From Bacteroidales bacterium UBA1680 (GTDB taxonomy: Bacteria > Bacteroidota > Bacteroidia > Bacteroidales > UBA932): a stretch of DNA of 37,548 nucleotides. The stretch lies in contig DCKG01000012.1 in the NCBI GenBank assembly GCA_002320605.1, forward strand, positions 1 through 37,548, read 5' to 3'. Each line of letters starts with the position of its first letter. Within the stretch, counting starts at the first letter, position 1. Below are positions 17,467 through 26,271 of the stretch, piece after piece. The translations under genes were made by a program, and so were the position numbers. The notes below the pieces were generated by a model. That model was given only the letters and a program-made list of their open reading frames with translations. It ran no database searches and was not told the DNA's origin.

Positions 17467-18278
17467 TGTTGAAATTCATTAGTTTCTCGAGCGGCAGCTC
17501 CGGGAACTGCTATTTTTTATTTGATGGGGAAAAAGGGCTTCTGATAGATGCAGGAGTGAGCCTGCGGAGGGTGAGAAAGGCTCTGCTGGAAAATGGTCTT
17601 GGTTTCGATGCCGTCCGCTGCGTGCTTTTAACGCACGACCACATGGATCATATCCGCCACCTCGGAACGTTCTGTAAGAAGCTCTCGCTGCCAGTTTTTG
17701 CCACTTCAGTGCTGCACGAGGCGATTTGCAATAATGAATATACTGAAGGCTGGGTCGGGGCCTGCCGCAGGAATCTTTCAGACGACGGCCCCACAGAAGT
17801 GCTCCCGGGAGTGCTGGCGAGATATTTCATAGTGCCGCACGATGCCTCCCAGACCGTCGGCTACAGCATAGAATGGGGCGGGAAGCACTTCGTTCTTATG
17901 ACCGACGTAGGGGCAATGACGGAAGAAGCTATCGAATATGCCCAAGTGGCGGATACGCTGGTAATCGAATCCAATTATGATTTGCCAATGCTATTGAAAG
18001 GCCGATATACGGAGGAACTAAAGCGCAGGATCCGCGGTGGAAACGGGCATCTGAGCAACGACGAGTGTGCTGACACGATTGGAAGGGTATGGCACAAGGG
18101 GCTTAAGAACATTTTCCTCTGCCATCTGAGCGAAAACAATAATGACCCGTTGAAAGCCTATGAGTCGGCTGCCGATGCTCTTCAAGGAATCATCTTGGAA
18201 GATGGATCAACAGCTAAAGACGAAACCTTACTGCGAGTTCTCCCTAGGGGCAGGGTGTCTCCGTTCTACGAAATATGA
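17466..18278 (+). CDS. Metallo-beta-lactamase-fold hydrolase, YycJ/WalJ type
   Basis: A cytoplasmic protein of 270 residues. The metal site HxHxDH is complete (His57-x-His59-x-Asp61-His62, in LLTHDHMDHIRH). The N-terminal SFSSGSSGNCYFL block is typical of the YycJ/WalJ branch, a probable 5'-3' exonuclease group linked in Firmicutes to cell-wall signalling. Further metal ligands are seen near 120 (VPHDAS), 141 (MTDVGAM) and 220 (FLCHLSENNND). The gene starts within the stop codon of the TPR gene. The exact substrate in this phylum is not established. Confidence 0.85.
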   Translation: MLKFISFSSGSSGNCYFLFDGEKGLLIDAGVSLRRVRKALLENGLGFDAVRCVLLTHDHMDHIRHLGTFCKKLSLPVFATSVLHEAICNNEYTEGWVGACRRNLSDDGPTEVLPGVLARYFIVPHDASQTVGYSIEWGGKHFVLMTDVGAMTEEAIEYAQVADTLVIESNYDLPMLLKGRYTEELKRRIRGGNGHLSNDECADTIGRVWHKGLKNIFLCHLSENNNDPLKAYESAADALQGIILEDGSTAKDETLLRVLPRGRVSPFYEI

Positions 18279-18317
18279 TATATTCATTTTGAATTTTTAA
18301 TTCCTATATTAGCGAAT

Positions 18318-18932
18318 ATGAAAACACTTATTAAAATTTTATTTTCAATCATGGTAGGAACAGGCATGGCTTCTGCGCTGAGCGCGCAAAGCGTCTATGA
18401 TTTTACTGTAAAGGACATGAAGGGCAATGATGTTTCATTGTCGCAATACAAAGGTAAAGTCCTGCTGATAGTAAATACTGCCACAGAGTGCGGTTTTACT
18501 CCTCAATATGAGGCATTGCAGGCTATGTACGACAAATTCAAGGACAAGGGGCTGGAGATTCTGGATTTTCCTTGCAACCAGTTCGGAGGCCAGGCTCCGG
18601 GGAGCATCGAAGATATTCATCAGTTCTGCACGCTGAAATACAAGACCACATTCCCGCAGTTCGGCAAAATTGACGTCAATGGCGAGAATGAAAGTCCTCT
18701 TTACACGTTCCTGAAGTCTAAGCAGACATTCAGGGGATTCGGCTCAGGAGACATGGCGCAGAAAATGGATGCGATGCTGAAGAAGCAAGATCCAGATTAT
18801 GCTTCTAAAAGTGACATCAAGTGGAACTTCACTAAGTTCCTGGTGGACAAAGAGGGCAACGTAGTTGCTCGTTTCGAGCCGACCGCCAGCATGAACTTCG
18901 TCCAGAACGTAGTAAGCTCCAAGCTCTACTAA
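18318..18932 (+). CDS. Glutathione peroxidase-family thiol peroxidase, exported
   Basis: A 204-residue peroxidase of the GPx family. The peroxidatic cysteine is Cys58 (NTATECGFTPQ), not selenocysteine. Gln88 (CNQFGGQ), Trp169 and Asn170 (KWNFTKFLVD) complete the catalytic tetrad. Cys104 (HQFCTLKY) is at the position of the resolving cysteine of thioredoxin-dependent members, so reduction by thioredoxin-like proteins is more likely than by glutathione. The first 23 residues form a signal peptide (ending LSAQ), which places the enzyme in the periplasm; many relatives are cytosolic. It begins 40 bases after the metallo-hydrolase gene and converges on the aminotransferase gene. Confidence 0.92.
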   Translation: MKTLIKILFSIMVGTGMASALSAQSVYDFTVKDMKGNDVSLSQYKGKVLLIVNTATECGFTPQYEALQAMYDKFKDKGLEILDFPCNQFGGQAPGSIEDIHQFCTLKYKTTFPQFGKIDVNGENESPLYTFLKSKQTFRGFGSGDMAQKMDAMLKKQDPDYASKSDIKWNFTKFLVDKEGNVVARFEPTASMNFVQNVVSSKLY

Positions 18933-18958
18933 AGGGAAAGCCAGGAATTGAAAAAATC

Positions 18959-20218
18959 CTATTTCCTGGAAAGCCTCTTAAGCCCTTGGGCTATTCTTTC
19001 GATGCCTGCCAGCAGCCTAGTGCGAGGGCAGGCAATATTTATTCTCATGAAGCCCTCTTTTCCGTACATCACGCCAGAATTTATCCACACATGCTCATGC
19101 TCGATAAGGCTGTTTTCAATCTCCTGCGTCGGCACGCCCACTGAGCGTACGTCAATCCATGCTAGGTAGGTGCCTTCCAGCTTGCTCACGAGCACGTCAG
19201 GAATTTCATCCTCGAACAAATTGACCAGTTCCAGATAATTATCCCAGAGATACTGGTTGAGTTCCTTGAGCCAGTTTTCTCCCTCATCGTAGGCAGCCTG
19301 CAGGGCCACTATGCCGAAAGGATTCAGGTCGCAATGCTCGTAAATGTTAATGACCTTGTCAATCATCATCTTCCAGTCCTTGCGGCTGGTTATTATGTTG
19401 GAGATCTCTAGGCCGGCGATGTTGAAAGATTTGCTAGGCGACCCCATTTGTATTGTATTGTCTTGAATCTCAGGCGATAGCGAAGCCATAGGAGTGAAGT
19501 GGTACCCAGGCATCTCCAGCTCACAGTGAATTTCGTCGCTGATTACGACGACATTATTCCGACGGCATATTTCCGCAACCCTAAGCAGATCCTCTTTCGG
19601 CCACACCCTGCCGCAAGGGTTGTGAGGATTGCAGAACAGCAGAGCCTTCACCATAGGATCAGCGCACTTCTTTTCCAAATCCTCGAAATCCAGGTACCAT
19701 GTTGGGACGTCTCCCTCGGTGTCGTAAATCAACGGGTTCTCTACCAGCTCGCAACCTTGATTCCGGACAGCGGAGAAGAAACAGTTATATGCAGGCGTCT
19801 GTATTATCACCTTCGGAAGCTCTCCGTTCGGCCCCTTCCCATCATTCGGTTTCCTGACCACCTTCTCGCCTGCGACCTCGTAATGAGTTACGGCCTCGAT
19901 GACTATCGACATTCCTGGCACGATGCCGTCAATCGGAATGTACCAGTCCTTCTGGGTATGCCAACCACGTCTCCTTTGCCACCAATTGATTGATGACTCG
20001 AAATATGAGTCTGGGACATGGGTGTATCCGAATATTCCCTGCTCAGCTCTCTTCCTCACCGCCTCCTGAATCGCCGGTGCGGCCTTGAAGTCCATGTCTG
20101 CCACCCACATAGGGATTACATTTTCGGAAATGGGGCCTGCCGGGCTTGGCGCATCCCATTTGACGCAGCTGGTGCCGCGCCTGACTGTCATCTCATCGAA
20201 ATTATATTTGCTCATCAT
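18959..20218 (-). CDS. PatB/MalY-type PLP aminotransferase (C-S lyase)
   Basis: A PLP-dependent fold-type I enzyme of 419 residues, close to the MalY/PatB group, which cleaves cystathionine or cysteine conjugates. The PLP lysine is Lys263 in GSPSKSFNIAGLEISN. Asp228 (ISDEIHCEL) and Asn198 (CNPHNPCGRVW) hold the cofactor. The N-terminus RRGTSCVKWD and VIPMWVADMDF are diagnostic for this group. The likely reaction is beta-elimination of sulfur amino acids to pyruvate, ammonia and thiol, or transamination. Two ATG codons are adjacent (20218 and 20215). The gene is divergent from the binding-lipoprotein gene and no operon partner is visible. Confidence 0.9.
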   Translation of the reverse strand: MMSKYNFDEMTVRRGTSCVKWDAPSPAGPISENVIPMWVADMDFKAAPAIQEAVRKRAEQGIFGYTHVPDSYFESSINWWQRRRGWHTQKDWYIPIDGIVPGMSIVIEAVTHYEVAGEKVVRKPNDGKGPNGELPKVIIQTPAYNCFFSAVRNQGCELVENPLIYDTEGDVPTWYLDFEDLEKKCADPMVKALLFCNPHNPCGRVWPKEDLLRVAEICRRNNVVVISDEIHCELEMPGYHFTPMASLSPEIQDNTIQMGSPSKSFNIAGLEISNIITSRKDWKMMIDKVINIYEHCDLNPFGIVALQAAYDEGENWLKELNQYLWDNYLELVNLFEDEIPDVLVSKLEGTYLAWIDVRSVGVPTQEIENSLIEHEHVWINSGVMYGKEGFMRINIACPRTRLLAGIERIAQGLKRLSRK

Positions 20219-20296
20219 TTCTTAATGAATATAGGATATTTGGTTTAAAGTGCATTGTACGTGCGCTAAAATAACAAAATATATTAATTTTGCCTA

Positions 20297-21376
20297 ATGA
20301 ATCACAGTTTGCTGACAGTATTTCCACTTTTCCTCGTTCTCATCGCAGGTCATTCCTGCAGCAGGACGGAGCACCAGTTTCATGGCCCTGAAGCGTCTTT
20401 CTTGAATATCTCGGAGCAGAGGCAGGGCTGGATTGCAGTGTCAATCTCTCCGTTTGATGGAAGCAAGGACACCCTTGACATACGCCACCCCGTCAGCAGG
20501 ATAATAGCGATGTCTACTTCCTACGTGGGCTTTCTAGATGCCTTGGGTTGCGATTCCGTGATTTGCGGAGTGTCAGGAGTGAATTACGTCTCTTCCCCGG
20601 AACTGCGTTCTCGCAGTGTCGCAGACGTGGGGTATGAGGCAAATCCAGATTACGAGAAAATCATGGCTCTGCATCCCGATGTCCTTCTCACTTACCAGGT
20701 CAGCGGGGCAAAATCCCAATTCCTCTCGAAGCTGAAGGCCTTAGGCATCCCGGTCTTCATTCTTCACGAGCACTTGGAAAGCAATCCTCTTGCGAGGGCT
20801 TCCTACATAAGGTTCTTCGGAGCGCTGACCGGAAGGATGCACGAGGCTGACTCGGTGCTGGAGGCGGTCTCGTCTGATTATGTGGCCCTGGCAGATTCCG
20901 TGAGCAAGAACATGGGGGAGCGCCGGAAGGTGCTGATGAACATCCCGTACGATGACGCATGGTTCATTCCGGGAGAGAATAATTACCTGTCTTGCCTAGT
21001 CCGAGATGCCGGAGGGGAGGTGCTGGGCGGCAAGCCTGGGCAAGAAACGTCTTCGAGCATATTCATAGAGACGGCATATTCATTGTCAAAGGAGGCAGAC
21101 CTATGGCTGAATGTGGGCTGGTGCCAGTCATTGGAACAACTCTTGGGAATTAATCCTTTGTTTGGGAATATGCTGACGAACATCCAGAATAATGCTGCTG
21201 CCAGAGGGCATGACCGGAATTCTGTGGTCTGGAATGACAATCTGCGGCTGAATCCTAGCGGAGGCAATGATTTCTGGGAATCGGGAGTCGTGCGTCCAGA
21301 CCTCATGCTGCGAGACCTCGTAGGGATATTCGGTGACGGCGGGGGAAACGAGACATATTATCGCGTGCTCCGTTAG
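20297..21376 (+). CDS. TroA-like substrate-binding lipoprotein (iron/cobalamin type)
   Basis: A 359-residue binding protein of the class III (BtuF/FepB-like) fold. The signal sequence has a lipobox-like end at GHSC, so Cys21 is probably lipidated. The N-lobe motif PVSRIIAMSTSYVGFLDALG and IMALHPDVLLTYQ are typical. A long helix joins the two lobes (about 165-205). The usual substrates are ferric siderophores, haem or cobalamin. No permease or ATPase of an ABC importer is in the window; instead a metal-exporting P-type ATPase follows after 60 bases. A TAATTTTG box at 20285-20292 ends only five bases before the ATG, so the message may be nearly leaderless. Confidence 0.85.
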   Translation: MNHSLLTVFPLFLVLIAGHSCSRTEHQFHGPEASFLNISEQRQGWIAVSISPFDGSKDTLDIRHPVSRIIAMSTSYVGFLDALGCDSVICGVSGVNYVSSPELRSRSVADVGYEANPDYEKIMALHPDVLLTYQVSGAKSQFLSKLKALGIPVFILHEHLESNPLARASYIRFFGALTGRMHEADSVLEAVSSDYVALADSVSKNMGERRKVLMNIPYDDAWFIPGENNYLSCLVRDAGGEVLGGKPGQETSSSIFIETAYSLSKEADLWLNVGWCQSLEQLLGINPLFGNMLTNIQNNAAARGHDRNSVVWNDNLRLNPSGGNDFWESGVVRPDLMLRDLVGIFGDGGGNETYYRVLR

Positions 21377-21436
21377 AGACTCTTTGCAACTAGGTTGCGA
21401 GAATTCATCGCCATATTCGTAGGTACGAAATATTTA

Positions 21437-23344
21437 ATGAATATGGAAAAAGAAAATAAAATTGCGCTTTGGAAAATCATAGTCTCAGGCCTGCTTCTGG
21501 CAGCTGCCGTGGCCGTCGAGAAATATTCCGATCTCAGCACTTGGCAGCTGCTCCTCATTTATATGGTCCCATATTTCATGGTGGGCTGGGACACGCTGCG
21601 CGAGGCTGGTGAGAAAATATTCAAGGGAGAGCTATTGGATGAGGATTTCTTGATGAGCGTGGCGACGATAGGGGCTTTGGCGATTGGTTTCTTGCCAAAT
21701 ACCGAGAATCAGTTCCCAGAAGCAGTCGTAGTCATGCTGTTCTTTCAGATTGGAGAGCTTTTCGAGAGTATCGCAGAGGGAAAAAGCCGCAAGTCCATTT
21801 CTTCTTTGATGAATATAAGGCCAGATGCTGCTTTCGTGGAGCGTGATGGCAAATTGCTGAGCATCAATCCATCGGAAGTGGCCGTCGGGGAAATGATCGT
21901 GATAAAACCTGGCGGGAAGGTACCTCTGGACGGTGTCGTCGTGGAGGGCTCTTCTTCTCTGAATACTGTTGCGTTGACCGGTGAGAGCATTCCGAGAGAC
22001 ATTTCTGTTGGCGATTCCATCGTTTCAGGCTGCGTGAATCAGGGCGGGCTCCTGCGTGTCCGCGTCACTAAATCTTTCGGCGAGTCTACGGCTTCAAAAA
22101 TCATCGATTTGGTCGAAAATGCCTCATCTAACAAGTCCAGGAGCGAGAATTTCATAACCCGGTTCGCCCGGGTCTACACGCCTTCGGTTGTCGCCGCTGC
22201 AGTGCTGCTTGCTTTGCTACCGCCTCTGCTTTCTGGCAGCTTCATGGCAGCGTTCCCAACGTGGCTTTACCGCGCACTCATATTCCTAATAGTCTCTTGT
22301 CCATGCGCCCTCGTGATTTCGGTGCCGTTGTCTTTTTTCGGCGGCATAGGAGGGGCATCCAGGAAGGGTATTCTGGTCAAGGGCTCTAATTATCTGGAGG
22401 CACTCTCAAAGCTTGATACTGTCGTTTTTGATAAGACCGGCACACTTACCAAGGGCGTCTTCGAGGTCAATGCCGTGCATCCTCTGGGCTCCCCATTGGA
22501 AAGCACCGAGGAGAAGGAGAAGAAGCTGCTGCATCTAGCTGCTCATGTCGAGAGCTTCTCTACCCATCCTATCGCAATTTCTCTGAGGAATGCCTATCCG
22601 CACATCGATGATGGCTGTTCCGTGGAAAACGTTGAGGAAATTGCCGGAAGGGGAGTGCGAGCCAAGGTTAACGGCCATCTGGTTTGCGTGGGCAATTCCA
22701 AGATGATGGAAGAGGCCGGTGCCGCTTGGAAGCCTTGCGAGAAGGTTGGAACGATCATTCATATATGCTCCGATGGAGAATATCTCGGTCACATCATAGT
22801 TTCAGATGTCATAAAGGACGATGCCAAGGCTGCTATCGCTGAACTTAAGACGTTGGGAGTGCGGAGGACGGTGATGCTGACTGGCGACAAGAAAGAGGTC
22901 GGGGAATATGTCGCCTCGCAGGTCGGTGTTGATGAATATCGAGCCGATCTGCTGCCTGCAGATAAGGTCTCGTGCGTTGAGAGTCTGCTTAAGGATAAGC
23001 CTGCCGGGAAAACCTTGGCATTCGTCGGCGACGGAATAAACGATGCTCCTGTGCTGGCACGTGCAGATGTGGGCATTGCCATGGGCGGACTCGGCTCCGA
23101 TGCCGCAATCGAGGCTGCTGACGTTGTCCTAATGGACGACAAGCCATCCAAAATCGCCACGGGAATCCGCATCGCCCGACGGACCCTTCGCATCGCCAAC
23201 GAAAACACCTGGTTTGCCATCGGCATAAAGCTTCTGGTTTTATGTCTCGCCACTTTCGGCCTTGCCACCATGTGGATGAGCGTCTTCGCCGATGTCGGCG
23301 TCACTGTCCTCGCCGTCCTAAATTCCCTCCGCACCCTCCGGTAA
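21437..23344 (+). CDS. P1B-type ATPase exporting Zn/Cd/Pb (ZntA type)
   Basis: An inner-membrane ATPase of 635 residues that exports soft divalent metals. The CPC motif of the metal path is in SCPCALVISVP. The actuator loop has TGES, the phosphorylation site is DKTGTLTKG and the hinge is VGDGINDAPV. The last helices contain a Lys (GIKLL) and an Asp (FADVGV), which mark the Zn/Cd/Pb group rather than copper pumps. There is no N-terminal metal-binding domain, so the chain is shorter than E. coli ZntA. I use the ATG at 21437; an ATG two codons later is also possible. The stop is followed by the repeat-bearing gap and then a Fur-family gene. Confidence 0.92.
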   Translation: MNMEKENKIALWKIIVSGLLLAAAVAVEKYSDLSTWQLLLIYMVPYFMVGWDTLREAGEKIFKGELLDEDFLMSVATIGALAIGFLPNTENQFPEAVVVMLFFQIGELFESIAEGKSRKSISSLMNIRPDAAFVERDGKLLSINPSEVAVGEMIVIKPGGKVPLDGVVVEGSSSLNTVALTGESIPRDISVGDSIVSGCVNQGGLLRVRVTKSFGESTASKIIDLVENASSNKSRSENFITRFARVYTPSVVAAAVLLALLPPLLSGSFMAAFPTWLYRALIFLIVSCPCALVISVPLSFFGGIGGASRKGILVKGSNYLEALSKLDTVVFDKTGTLTKGVFEVNAVHPLGSPLESTEEKEKKLLHLAAHVESFSTHPIAISLRNAYPHIDDGCSVENVEEIAGRGVRAKVNGHLVCVGNSKMMEEAGAAWKPCEKVGTIIHICSDGEYLGHIIVSDVIKDDAKAAIAELKTLGVRRTVMLTGDKKEVGEYVASQVGVDEYRADLLPADKVSCVESLLKDKPAGKTLAFVGDGINDAPVLARADVGIAMGGLGSDAAIEAADVVLMDDKPSKIATGIRIARRTLRIANENTWFAIGIKLLVLCLATFGLATMWMSVFADVGVTVLAVLNSLRTLR

Positions 23345-23375
23345 CATCCACCTACCACTTCCTCTTTTCAAGTAG

Positions 23376-23957
23376 TTAGAACGTCAGAGGCCAATTTAAC
23401 CACTCTGCAGCTGAATGGCGTTCTAGCCCCCTCTTGATTATGGTAACGTTAGAACGCAAAATGTAGAAACACTGCAATATGTCGCCACAAACCGTTCTAG
23501 CCGTTCTACCAGATTCATCACTTTTCTATGAGAAGCATGGCTTGAAGAATGTTCTTGGAAACTAACATCACCCGGCTTAGGCTTGAAACTGAATATGTCC
23601 TCCTGTTCTGCCATAGGCATCTGGCAATCGCAATTCTTTCCTCTGCGCTGGCACTGGCGATGCTGGGGCGTCCGTAAACCTTCCTGCACAGATCTTTTGC
23701 CTCTCTCCTGAGTTCGGTCTCGTAGAACTTGATGCCGACATTCCTTGTGCATTCTGCATCAAGCTTTCCCTCCAAATCTCTCTTATTGCTTTGCCCGCAT
23801 TTGCCAACGTCTCGTGGTCTAAGAAACATTGTCTCCTGGCTTAGATTGTCATGTCTCTTACGATACATCTGGCTAGAACGCATATGGCAGTTTCATGGCG
23901 TATAAGTAAACTAACCGTATTAACACCATGATGGTTTCGCCATGGTTAGAACGCAAA
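23376..23957. repeat. Cluster of TAGAACG/CGTTCTA short repeats
   Basis: The 7-mer TAGAACG or its complement occurs at 23377-23383, 23419-23425, 23450-23456, 23493-23499, 23502-23508, 23874-23880 and 23947-23953, in both orientations. One pair is in tandem (CCGTTCTAGCCGTTCTA). A 13-base exact direct repeat, GTTAGAACGCAAA, stands at 23448-23460 and 23945-23957. A 7-mer would be expected far less than once in this length. The copies flank the possible transposase remnant, as REP-type repeats do around their transposases. Confidence 0.6.
23518..23883 (-). pseudogene. Possible C-terminal remnant of a REP-associated (Y1) transposase
   Basis: An open frame of up to 121 codons with no good start. 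Residues 55-118 (ELRREAKDLCRKVYGRPSIA, then SAEERIAIARCL, then SSLSRVMLVSKNILQAML) resemble the C-terminal helical tail of Y1 transposases of the REP-associated kind in Bacteroidales, where a short P-S-x-x-x-L-S-x-E-E-R-I block and a helix-turn-helix-like end occur. The catalytic HUH and Tyr domains are not seen upstream, so it would be a 3' fragment. The surrounding short repeats fit this idea. The family match is by memory and uncertain. Confidence 0.35.
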
Positions 23958-24186
23958 TATATGTAATAAGCCGTGGGTTTAGTTTTTTCGTTCTGACTTG
24001 ATGCAGTGCGTCAGATGGAGGCTGGCATACCAAAATTATTATGAGGCGGAATTCTTTGGAATATTCATATATTTGTGATGAAGCACATTGGATGCAAGGA
24101 GGTGGAGCGGCTGAAGGCTGATTGCACAATGGTAGGATGGTGTTGTGCCGAGGTAGTGGTGCTGGTGCAGACATGATAAGAAATCT

Positions 24187-24615
24187 ATGAATATGGAATA
24201 TTCGGAAATATTGTCGCTTCTAGGCAGGCATGGGGTCAGGGTTACGCCGAACAGGGTTTTGGTGGCGATGGCTCTTGCCGAAGGGAAACGACCGCTCAGC
24301 ATGACTGAGCTGGAGGACAGGATTGAGACAGTGGATAAATCTGGCATATTCAGGACTTTGGAAATATTCAAGGAGCATCATCTGGTGCATGCGATTGATG
24401 GAGGCAGCGAAGGCACGAGGTACGAGCTGTGCCTGAGCGAGGATGACGAGAATGACGATGACGCCCATGTGCACTTCTACTGCGAAAAGTGCCATAAGAC
24501 ATTCTGTCTTAAAGATATACCTATCCCGAAAGTGACTCTGCCAAATGGCTATGAAGCCACAGGCTCAAGCTATGTCATAAAAGGAATGTGCCTTGAGTGT
24601 TCCGGCAAGGAATAG
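24187..24615 (+). CDS. Fur-family metal-responsive regulator
   Basis: A 142-residue transcription factor of the Fur/Zur/PerR superfamily. The winged-helix part (about 5-75) contains HGVRVTPNRVLVAMAL and the recognition helix SGIFRTLEIFKEHHL. The metal-binding part has HVHFYCEKC and a second CxxC (CLEC) at the end, so the structural zinc site is complete. An acidic stretch (SEDDENDDD) lies between them. Which metal it senses cannot be told. Lying behind a zinc/cadmium exporter and a metal-type binding lipoprotein it may control them, but the 840-base gap argues against one operon. A TATATTTG box at 24068-24075 could be its promoter, though a -33 element is missing. Confidence 0.88.
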   Translation: MNMEYSEILSLLGRHGVRVTPNRVLVAMALAEGKRPLSMTELEDRIETVDKSGIFRTLEIFKEHHLVHAIDGGSEGTRYELCLSEDDENDDDAHVHFYCEKCHKTFCLKDIPIPKVTLPNGYEATGSSYVIKGMCLECSGKE

Positions 24616-24639
24616 GCCTTGGGAATTTCGCGTACTGAC

Positions 24640-25215
24640 CTAGAAAATTATTGAGAAATCCAATTTTCCGGCAGAGCCTATCCGCTCAGAAGCAATCACG
24701 ATGCGACCTTCGGGCTTTTGCGTTAAAGGGGATCTTGCGGCTAATTCAATTGCGATTATATCGCCCGTTCGGATGTAGGCAAGACGGGATGCCTGGACAA
24801 TAGCATCTTCCGCCATGCTGAGCGGAGGGAGAGCGCACCGGAACAGCTCTCGCCCGTTCTTCTTTAATATGAATCCTGTCTCTGAGGGGAGTGATGAATA
24901 TTCGCTTGGCGCGATGCATGGGGTAGGGAGGTAAGAAGTCTTGTCAAGGCACAGCGCCTCGGCAAAGCCTTCAGGACTGCCATCCATGATGTTCTGGGGG
25001 TATAACAAGATGCCGAATCCTATCCCGTCGAAATATCTACATGCGAATTTCTTTTGTACGCTTCGCCCCGGCTTCAGGATGTGAGCGAAAAACACAGGAG
25101 CGTAGCCGAGGGCCTCGACAAACTGCGGAGGATAGAAATCTTCATTATCCTTCTCCCTCGTCGTGTCCGGGCGGCAGACTATGCGTCCTGCGTATGTCCT
25201 AGTCAGAATGTTCAT
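24640..25215 (-). CDS. Fumarylacetoacetate hydrolase-like protein
   Basis: A small cytoplasmic protein of 191 residues that resembles the C-terminal fold of the FAH family. The parts that suggest this are PPQFVEALGYAPVFFAHILK near the start, FDGIGFGILLYP, and the late block GFILKKNGRELFRC with TGDIIAIELAAR. The usual metal-binding Glu-x-Glu and Asp are not clearly present, so enzyme activity is doubtful. It ends a minus-strand row with dnaN and the exonuclease (gap 22 bases) and is probably co-transcribed with them. Its role is unknown. Confidence 0.5.
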   Translation of the reverse strand: MNILTRTYAGRIVCRPDTTREKDNEDFYPPQFVEALGYAPVFFAHILKPGRSVQKKFACRYFDGIGFGILLYPQNIMDGSPEGFAEALCLDKTSYLPTPCIAPSEYSSLPSETGFILKKNGRELFRCALPPLSMAEDAIVQASRLAYIRTGDIIAIELAARSPLTQKPEGRIVIASERIGSAGKLDFSIIF

Positions 25216-25237
25216 CGCTGCTTGGCAGGATATTCAT

Positions 25238-26224
25238 TTAGAATAGCTTGCCACCTTCGAATTTTGATTTCATCTTGGCCACTGCGTCCGAAAACTCCTC
25301 CGCTCCCAGTGGTTTGGTCATAGCCTCCTTCTTCTCTTTCTCGAACTGCTCCTTCAGGCGTTGGAATTGACGTTTCGTGTCCATCGTGAACTCGCCGTTC
25401 TCGATCCAGTCGTAGTAAGTCGGCTCTTTTTCGTAGATTTCCCTGGCTGTTTTGCCCTTATGCTTTCCGAAATTAATCACAGCCTCATTGTCTTTGCCGT
25501 GAATCAGCCTGCCTGCATAATCGATCGTGCGAGGCCTCCCTGCAACGCCAGAAAGGAATTCTACATCGTTCTTGAGAGCAACCTCATGGTATTTGTCAGG
25601 CTTCTGATACATCTCCAGCTGGCCTTTCAGCACCTCATATGTAGCAATCGTGTCAGCCTGGGCAGTGTGGGCATTTTCGAAATCCTCTCCACCACAATAG
25701 AATCTGTAGGCTGCGCGAAGGTTTCTTGGCTCCATATAATGATAAATTGTCTGCACATCGATCATGCGCTTCTCGTGCAAATCAATATTCAGGCTGTCCA
25801 GAGTTGCTTGTGCCCTCTGCCTGGCATCTGGAGAAAGCTTTGTATTGCCGAGCCTTTTCAGGCAGTAGGCTCTTGCCCTCTCGATCTCCTCCGAAAGCAT
25901 CGGCAGATCGAATTTGGTCGAATTGAATCCGGCAAGGTCGCTATCCCTCAGCCAATCTATGACTTCAGTAACTATTTCTATGAATTTCGGCTCGTGAGCG
26001 ACATCCTCGTCTTTGATTCCGTTCACTTCTGACGCCTGAGGGTCGATTCCCCTTTGCTTGCCAGCCACGTAGTCCCAAGGGCACACGCGCCATGTTTTCA
26101 CCTTCGTGCTGTGATCGGGGAAAACCTTCACGAAACTAAGTTCAACGATAGAGTCATTCACTAGATTAAGTCCCGTGCTCTCTATGTCGAAAAAGAGCAA
26201 AGGCCTCTGTAGTTCAAGTTCCAT
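25238..26224 (-). CDS. DnaQ-like 3'-5' exonuclease
   Basis: A DEDDh-type exonuclease of 328 residues. Motif I is FFDIESTGLN (Asp13, Glu15), motif II is LAGFNSTKFDLPML and motif III is the HTAQADTIAT block. The nuclease domain ends near 205. The C-terminal part (about 230-328) has INFGKHKGK and a charged coiled region, seen in Bacteroidota homologues annotated as DNA polymerase III epsilon-like. The gene is 47 bases downstream of dnaN, which encodes the sliding clamp, so a role in replication proofreading or repair is reasonable. The length is larger than E. coli epsilon (243). Confidence 0.88.
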   Translation of the reverse strand: MELELQRPLLFFDIESTGLNLVNDSIVELSFVKVFPDHSTKVKTWRVCPWDYVAGKQRGIDPQASEVNGIKDEDVAHEPKFIEIVTEVIDWLRDSDLAGFNSTKFDLPMLSEEIERARAYCLKRLGNTKLSPDARQRAQATLDSLNIDLHEKRMIDVQTIYHYMEPRNLRAAYRFYCGGEDFENAHTAQADTIATYEVLKGQLEMYQKPDKYHEVALKNDVEFLSGVAGRPRTIDYAGRLIHGKDNEAVINFGKHKGKTAREIYEKEPTYYDWIENGEFTMDTKRQFQRLKEQFEKEKKEAMTKPLGAEEFSDAVAKMKSKFEGGKLF

Positions 26225-26271
26225 GGCTAATATTTCTTATGAGAATGTTTATGAATATGCCGTCTTGACTT

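Noticed and set aside
23376..23957. CRISPR array
   Set aside because: The repeats are 7-13 bases, irregularly spaced and in both orientations, with no spacers of equal length.
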